A DNA stretch of 36,340 nucleotides from the NCBI GenBank assembly GCA_023375785.1, contig SZWC01004726.1:4421-40760 (forward strand). Reading direction: 5' to 3'. Position numbers and translations under genes: made by a program. Positions within the stretch are counted from its first letter, which is position 1. The number at the start of each line of letters is the position of its first letter. Shown one piece after another: positions 30,101-36,340 of the stretch. Origin of the DNA: Penium margaritaceum (Eukaryota; Streptophyta; Zygnematophyceae; Desmidiales; Peniaceae). The notes beneath the pieces are model-generated. The model ran no database searches. It saw only the letters and a program-made list of their open reading frames with translations, and was not told the origin of the DNA.

Positions 30101-33100
30101 ATGGCCCCGCGTCGCCTCTACGCCCTTCTCCTCTCCTTCGGACTCTTGCTCGCCTTCTGCGAGGCGCCAGTGTCCGCTGGAGCAGGAGCGAATCTTCGCG
30201 GAAGTGTCACCCGGAGCGGCCGAGGGCGCGTCGCTGAGCAGCTGGATCCCAATGACCGTTGGCGGCTGGATGGAGAGCTTTCTACGCAGCGTCGTCGGCG
30301 CAGCCCACCGGCAACGATCAGTGATCCACTCATCGAGGCTGCTGTCGTCGCCGGGCGCGCAAAGCTTCGCGACGCGTCGGCTTCCATCGGCCACCTCCTT
30401 CCCGCGGTCCGAAACGTGCGAGGTGAGCACGTTGGCTCCGACCTGGCGGCCCGGCTCCTCCACGGGGCGGCTGCAGACTGCGAAGAGCAGGTAGGCACAT
30501 TTCCAACATCATGTCGTGTCATTGCTCGCGTCGCGTCATGGCTGGAAATGTTTGGAAAAGTCGAATGGCGAAGCGCAAATCGTATCGCGTCTCTTTAGGG
30601 TAGGCGTTGTTCACTCTGGTGGCGCCACCACACACGCCGGCGCCACTGCATCCGCATGTGCTTCTTCAACCAGATTGCTGGCGTCGCCAAAGAGGTGGCG
30701 CAACCACAATGGCGGTGGCGGCGAGGCTAAGTTGAGTCGCTCTTGCCGCTCTGCCACTTGGGGCTCTTTCGCGGTGCGGTGCACAGCTGAAGAAGCGTGC
30801 AGTGCCAGAGATTCAAAAACTGCTTGTGACACTGCGTGCGTTTTGTGATTTTCCGAACGTCTCGCCTCTCTTCCTCTGCGCGCTTCTCATTCTCACTCCA
30901 ACGTTTGTGGTGATCAGATGTCAGACGCCGCCGACAACCTCGAGTTCGCCCGCGGTCACCTCGCCGAGGGTCTCGTTCAGCCGCGCAACCCCAACTTCCG
31001 CCAGCGAGCCGCCAGCCTACTGCTGACGTCAGCCCTGCATCAGCTGACGTCAGCACATGTTCTTGCCACCCACTGCAAGGACACTCTGAGGGAGATGGGC
31101 GCACACACTGTGGCAGTGGAAGACATCGCCCGCTTGCATGCGGCCGTGGAGGAAGCGGACCCTGTAAGCCCCCTTGTGGCCCTTTCCCCAAAACCCTTAG
31201 AGTTCGGGGTGGGGATGGGTTGGGGTGGGCCACCCCAACCCATCCCTCGACTCGACAGACATCTGTGTCTGTAGATATGATGACATGCTATGTGATGATA
31301 TGCGGTAATGTGCGATATGATGTGGTGCGGTTCAATACTACACCACATCATGCAATGCCATGCCATGCCATGCGATTCATGCAGTACCATGTGGCAGCAT
31401 TGGATGTCAAGCCATGCCATAATGTGCCATGCGGTGACCTGCAATGCCATGCCGTGCCTTGGGATAAAATGCTATGCGATACAACTTGATGCAATGAAAT
31501 ATGATCCCGTGAGGTGAAGTGAAAAGTGATGCCATGTGATGCCATGCCATGTCATGCCATGCCATGCCATGCCATGCCATGCCATGCCATTCCATGCCAT
31601 GCCATACCATGCGATCCTAGGAAATGCAATGCCATGCAATTCCTTGTGATCCATGCCGTGCCATGGCATTCATGCAATGACGTGCCATCTGATGTCCATG
31701 CAATGCTATCCTATACCAGGCCATATCATGCAATACTATGTCATGCAACTCTATGTCATGGTATGCCATGCCATGCCATGTCATACTGTGCAATACCATG
31801 CCATGCCATGCCCTAAAATGCAAGGCCATGCTATGCGATGCCATGCCATGACATGCCATGCCATGCCATGCCATGCCATGACACGACATGACATAAGATG
31901 TACCTCGAAGATTCATGCTCCGCTACGACATGCCTCCCCACACCCAGGTGCACCTCGCTCCTCCCCTTCAAAATGAAAGCAACTTTCTGGCCTTTTTCCG
32001 ATTACACTACTTTGGCAACCTTGTTGAACCAAATTCAACTCAAAATCTTTTGTTTTCTGTTTACAGGCACCGATACTGCTCTCCCTAGTGCGTCGTGTCG
32101 ATGACATGCTGCGCCAGCAACCGGAAAGCAGCGAAGAGCACGAGCAGCAGCAGGTGCCCCACCGCGTCCTCGATGACGACGACAGTGACGATGAGGATGG
32201 AGATGGTGGCAGCAGCAGCAGTGCCATCCCTCGGCCTATGATTCCCACACCTGCCGGCTTCATGGCACACATTGTGGTGGATCAGAGGGGGAGAGGAAAC
32301 TACACCTCCATCAAGGTAAACGCCCGAAAGCTCTCAAGTTAATGTTTCATTAATGGCTCAAACATTTTACATTTTCAAAGATGTCCCACGTTTCAATTGT
32401 GCGCGCTGTCAGTCTATCCTTTCTTTCAATAAATAGTTTCCTTTTTTCGTCAGAAGGTGGGAGTGATGTTACCTCTTTCTTCATAATTCTTCTATATTCA
32501 TGGATGCTCAGAAATATGTTCAACAGATTTGATTCCTTTGAAAAAACATCGCTGCATTTCTACCTCCTCTTCCTCCCATCTTCCCTCGCAGGCGGCAGTA
32601 GACGATGCACCAAACGGAAAGGAAGGCTCACCCTACGTGATCTACATCCACGCTGGAGTGTACAAAGAGAAGGTGGAGATCAAGAAAGCCTACATCACCG
32701 TCGTCGGCAATGGTGCTGACCACACCATCGTCACCGGCAGCGACAGCGTTGCTGGCGGCTCTACCACCTTCAAGTCTGCAACTTTTGGTGAGCCCATGTG
32801 CCCATTGCTCTTGTCTCCACTCCCACATGCAGAAGCCATTGTTCTTGTCTCCACTCCCACATGCAGAATCCATTGTTCTTGTCTCCACTCCCACATGCAG
32901 AATCCATTGTTCTTGTCTCCACTCCCACATGCAGAATCCATTGTTCTTGTCTCCACTCCCACATGCAGAGTCCATTGTTCTTGTCTCCACTCCCACATGC
33001 AGAATCCATTGTTCTTGTCTCCACTCCCACATGCAGAATCCATTGTTCTTGTCTCCACTCCCACATGCAGAAGCCATTGTTCTTGTCTCCACTCCCACAT

Positions 33101-35874
33101 GCAGAATCCATTGTTCTTGTCTCCACTCCCACATGCAGAATCCATTGTTCTTGTCTCCACTCCCACATGCAGAATCCATTGTTCTTGTCTCCACTCCCGC
33201 ATGCAGAAGCCATTGTTCTTGTGTCCACTCCCACATGCAGAAGCCATTGTTCTTGTCTCCACTCCCACATGCAGAATCCATTGTTCTTGTCTCCACTCCC
33301 ACATGCAGAATCCATTGTTCTTGTCTCCACTCCCACATGCAGAAGCCATTGTTCTTGTCTCCACTCCCACATGCAGAATCCATTGTTCTTGTCTCCACTC
33401 CCACATGCAGAGTCCATTGTTCTTGTCTCCACTCCCACATGCAGAATCCATTGTTCTTGTCTCCACCCCCACATGCAGAATCCATTGTTCTTGTCTCCGC
33501 TCCCACATGCAGAGTCCATTGTTCTTGTCTCCACTCCCACATGCAGAATCCATTGTTCTTGTATCCACTCCCACATGCAGAATCCATCGTTCCTGCCATG
33601 GATGTCGAAATGCATATGCATGACGATGAAGAGTCAAAAGCAACTGCAAATCTGCATGAGTGTCGTTGTAGTCTTCAATGCGGTCTCCATCACATCCAGG
33701 ATGCACATGGGCATGCGCATGTACATGCACATGCACATGCGCATGCATATGCACATGGGCATGCGCATGCACATGCACATGCGCATGCATATGCACTTGC
33801 ACATGCACATGCGCATGCGCATGCACATGCGCATGCATATGCACATGCACATGCACATGCGCATGTGCATGCACATGCACATGCACATGCGCATGCACAT
33901 GCACATGTGCATGCGCATGCGCATGTGCATGTACATGTACATGTACATGCACATGCAATGCATGCCTTGTGCCTAACAATCTTCTTTTGGGTGTGGGATG
34001 TTTTTCGGGAAATCCGGGGAATATCCATTGTCCCCACGCCATGGATATCTGTTGTCCACACGCCATGAATTCATTGCATGCAGCCGCGACAAAGCAGGGA
34101 TTCACAGCCATCGGCATTCGCTTTGAAAACACGGCACAAGAAAGCCAGGCAGTGGCCCTCCGCATCGGCGGCGACATGGCTATCATCCGCAACTGCGACA
34201 TCTACGGCTTCCAGGTCAGTCCTCACATACAATTTGCAGACAATCGGAAACAAAAATCCAATCCCTTCACAACTGCACTGTCCAATGGCTTCCAGCTACT
34301 GTTAGCCATGGCAGCTCAACTCTACAATGGCCAGCTCCAGCCGCCCTGATGTCAGCACCATTGGATGTGATGATGTCAGCAACATTGGATGTGATGATGT
34401 CAGCAACATTGCATGTGATGATATCAGCAACACTCCTTTTGATGATGTCAGCAATATTCCTTTTCATGATGTCAGCAACATTCCTTTTCATGATGTCAGC
34501 AACATTCCATGTGATGATGTCAGCAACATTCCATGTGATCATGCCAGCAACATTCCATGTGATGATGCCAGCAACATTCCATGTGATGATGTCAGCAACA
34601 TTCCGCCATTACCAAGACAGCAGATTGTGAACATACACCAAGACGTTAAGACGTCTCAATCCACACATCATCCCATTTATCATTTTTTGTGGCTATCCAC
34701 AGGACTCGTTGTACGCGCACAACGGCCGCCAGTACTACTACAAGTGCAGGATCAGAGGCACAGTGGACTTCATCTTCGGCAAAGCAGCCGCCATCTTTGA
34801 CCAATGCGAAACGCTCCTCCTGCAAAGGCCGAACGGCTTGGAGGCGGTGGTGATGGAGTCGGGGCGCGACGACCCAGCCATGCCGACTGGTCTTGTATTT
34901 GTGAACGGTCAGATCAAGGGCAACGGCCCACCGTCAGCACGCTATGGGTTTCTGGGAAGGCCGTGGAAGCCCTACTCTAGGGAGGTGTACATCGACAACC
35001 ACATGACTCAGGTGCAAATGGCTCACACATCACAACCCACACATTCCCTCTTCTCCTTTTGTGGCATCAGTGCTATGTTTCATTCGTTCCTTCTTAGCGG
35101 AAACGCTGTGCAAGGAATACCTTCTTTGAGAATTACTCTTGGGATAGGCTTCGCCAATACCCTCTTTGACTCATACCATTGGGATAGGCAAAGCCTATCC
35201 CAATGGCATGAGTGCATAGCTCTGACATAGGAAGCCAGGGTTCAGGTCCAAATGTGGACACTTTGCCTAGGGAGCTCCTGGGCTCGGCTGGCCAGGGCTT
35301 CAGGTCTACACTTGGCAACTGCCTTGGGGACCTACTGTGCCGGTAGGATGGCAAAAGCTGGTAAGAACCCACCACCAGAAAAAAAAGGAAAAACAAAGCT
35401 TTGATTGCTCAGTCCTCTGTCCTCAGATTTCGCCACCTTCACTTGCACCCACGAAGTGCCTTGTCCTATTCCGAGTGTTTCAAGAATGCATCAAGGTGCA
35501 GCAGCTTCGAGATGTGGAGCCAAGTGAGTAAATGTGCACACCAGTGACTCTTTCCCCCAATTCGTCCTGATTTGCCTCCCCTTCTCCCTTCCCCTACCCA
35601 CATGTCATTCCTACCCATACTTCAGGTGATTCATCCAGAGGGGTGGATGACATGGGGAGGCTCCAACTGGGACAACCATCCATACTACGCCGAGTGGAAC
35701 TCGAAAGGTCCGGGAGCAAATCCCCATGGGCGCGCAAGCTTTGCCACCCCAGGCACGCGGGTGCAGAAAGCCGAAGCCACAGCTTTTCTGCCGCAGCCAT
35801 TGCTCCATTTGGCTTCCTGGGTGGGAGCGCCTCCCTTGGTCGTTCCCGTGCTGCCTTTCGCAAAGGCTGTGTGA
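30101..35874 (+). CDS. PME: Pectinesterase with N-terminal PMEI domain, seven exons
   Basis: The enzyme removes methyl esters from cell-wall pectin. Proposed exons are 30101-30490, 30918-31163, 32067-32315, 32592-32787, 34084-34214, 34703-35011 and 35626-35874. All borders are GT-AG, the phases agree, and the product is 589 residues. The ATG has A at -3 and G at +4 and opens a signal peptide (MAPRRLYALLLSFGLLLAFC). Exons 1-2 form the PMEI-like part with the second Cys pair (DCEEQ, THCKDTL); the usual first pair is missing. Exon 3 adds an acidic/Ser linker and VVDQRGRGNY. The catalytic domain has IRFENTAQESQAVALR, GFQ-DSLY (split between exons 5 and 6), GTVDFIFG and LGRPWKPYSR, which keep all residues equivalent to carrot Gln113, Gln135, Asp136, Asp157 and Arg225. 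GWMTWGGSNWDN and AEATAF ... SWVGAP match the family end. Splicing is inferred, not observed. Confidence 0.9.
31206..31246. repeat. G-run motif and 17-bp palindrome at the start of intron 2
   Basis: A 17-bp arm (31212-31228) and its exact reverse complement (31230-31246) are separated by one G. The + strand at 31206-31229 also has five G runs (GGGG, GGGG, GGG, GGGG, GGG) with 1-2 base loops, a G-quadruplex pattern. It lies about 45 nt after the exon 2 donor. Confidence 0.93.
31270..31900. repeat. CCATG pentamer satellite in intron 2
   Basis: The stretch is mostly ATGCC/CCATG pentamers, near-perfect at 31530-31615 and 31845-31885 and degraded elsewhere. It fills most of intron 2. Its open frames (HAMPC-like or GMAWH-like) are artefacts of a 5-bp unit without stops. 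Confidence 0.93.
32802..33596 (+). repeat. 23 tandem copies of a 34-bp unit in intron 4
   Basis: The array begins 14 bases after the exon 4 donor. Each unit has the form CCATTGTTCTTGTCTCCACT followed by CCCACATGCAGAAT. Copies differ mainly at the bases after GCAG (AAT, AAG or AGT). The unit has no stop trinucleotide on either strand and is not a multiple of three, so all six frames are open and give 34-residue peptide periods. These frames are not genes. Confidence 0.97.
33701..33957. repeat. CATGCA/GCATGC array in intron 4
   Basis: Hexamers of the form RYRYRY (CACATG, GCATGC, GCGCAT, TACATG) fill 257 bp. The last 160 nt (33798-33957) alternate purine and pyrimidine without a break. Such tracts are classical Z-DNA formers and contain many self-complementary GCATGC sites. 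Confidence 0.95.
34347..34604 (+). repeat. 11 tandem copies of a 24-bp unit in intron 5
   Basis: The unit is GATGATGTCAGCAACATTCC plus four variable bases (ATGT or TTTT/C). As a multiple of three it stays open in all + frames (for example DVSNIPCD), but it lies inside intron 5 between two well-supported exons, so it is not considered coding. Confidence 0.95.
35170..35212. repeat. 20-bp-arm hairpin in intron 6
   Basis: Arms 35170-35189 and 35193-35212 (CTCATACCATTGGGATAGGC and its complement with one mismatch) flank AAA. A partial direct copy, TTGGGATAGGCTTCGCCAAT, lies just upstream at about 35139. The intron RNA would form a long stem. Confidence 0.93.
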
Positions 35875-36240
35875 TGAAGCGTGCGAGTTGTCTCAAGGAT
35901 CGGAGTGGTACAGGGAAAGGATTAGGAGACTGGTGTCAACTTCATATGGCTTTGCGACTCAGGGAGTGCCTACTAGTGCATGCACTTCTCATGCAGAGAT
36001 GGACAATTTCCTATTTCAAAGGGGGACAACTTGTCCCTCAGGGGCCAGTGAGGACTCATCTGGAGTCACCTCGACCAGTTGCATGGTATCCATCCCCTTA
36101 CCAAAGCTTCATCGATCCAGAAGGTTCCTCAGAAGGATTGTGTTTGGTTTTTTCTGTGGGTTTGTATGACAATCTCCTCCCTGTAACAGTACGATGTACA
36201 ATACTTTGTTCCAAGATTCCAGAAATGCATCGCTTTGTCT
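35875..36240 (+). other. 3' flank of the pectinesterase gene
   Basis: No further exon is needed: the family's C-terminal motifs end at the TGA at 35872-35874. A frame running to 36169 is a shadow in another phase. TGTAAC at 36185 resembles the TGTAA polyadenylation signal known in green algae, but a single short match is weak evidence. Confidence 0.45.
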
Positions 36241-36243
36241 TGT

Positions 36244-36276
36244 CCCCCCCCCCCCTCTTTCTCTCTGTCTCTCTCT

Positions 36277-36309
<33 letters not shown>

Positions 36310-36340
36310 CCCGCCCGCCCGCCCGCCCGCCCGCCCGCCC
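36244..36340. repeat. Pyrimidine tract turning into CCTG then CCCG repeats
   Basis: A poly-C run and CT repeats lead to eight or so CCTG units and then CCCG units to the window edge. The change from CCTG to CCCG is one base per unit and occurs once. The repeat continues past the window. Confidence 0.95.

Noticed and set aside
29761..30237. Plus-strand 158-codon frame overlapping the pectinesterase start
   Set aside because: The overlapping part is better explained by the pectinesterase signal peptide frame. It may be an overlapping upstream frame but not a separate protein gene on this evidence.
32802..33596. CRISPR-like array of 34-bp repeats
   Set aside because: The units are contiguous with no unique spacers, the host is eukaryotic, and the array is inside an intron.
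32690..34201. Minus-strand 503-codon open frame and the other long frames through 32600-34070
   Set aside because: They arise because the 34-bp and hexamer arrays contain no stop trinucleotides on either strand. They run antisense across pectinesterase exons 4 and 5 and have no domain.
35726..36169. 147-codon plus frame at the gene's 3' end
   Set aside because: It overlaps exon 7 in another phase. The exon 7 frame carries the family motifs and a proper stop at 35874.

Overview
The window looks like nuclear DNA of a plant-lineage eukaryote. It holds one intron-containing pectinesterase gene with an N-terminal pectin methylesterase inhibitor (PMEI) domain, a streptophyte-type gene. It also holds Ty1/copia and Ty3/gypsy (chromovirus) LTR retrotransposons with tRNA-iMet-like primer sites and much microsatellite DNA. 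A charophyte alga or an early-diverging land plant would fit, but I cannot name the species. There are no bacterial-type operons, and I recognised no rRNA or tRNA gene and no CRISPR array. The run of 121 N inside a CA repeat shows this is a draft assembly.

Layout. 1-435: unassigned flank with a 125-nt homopurine tract. 436-8780: an old minus-strand LTR split by a complete but decayed plus-strand copia element (767-8557; two 644-bp LTRs, TSD CACTA). 8781-16250: a second, more decayed, minus-strand copia element of the same LTR family, with a clear iMet primer site at 15345-15356. 17030-20390: a minus-strand chromovirus pol remnant (linker, RT, RNase H, integrase, chromodomain). 20455-23060: a plus-strand chromovirus pol remnant, head-to-head with the first, with a cluster of three CACGTG boxes at the junction. 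23489-28197: a plus-strand chromovirus with two 700-bp LTRs, primer site and polypurine tract, but no gag or protease. 28386 to about 29006: a solo LTR of the copia family. 29007-30100: gene flank. 30101-35874: the pectinesterase gene in seven exons. 35875-36340: 3' flank ending in CCTG/CCCG repeats.

The only gene that looks intact is the pectinesterase. The seven exons I propose all have GT-AG borders and compatible phases and give 589 codons plus a stop. The catalytic residues known for plant pectinesterases are present. Its introns are unusual. Intron 2 has a G-rich palindrome and a CCATG pentamer satellite. Intron 4 has 23 copies of a 34-bp unit, each resembling a 3' splice site, followed by 160 nt of strictly alternating purine/pyrimidine. 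Intron 5 has 11 copies of a 24-bp unit, and intron 6 has a 20-bp-arm hairpin. The transposable elements are all broken by stops, frameshifts or deletions, so I treat their genes as pseudogenes.
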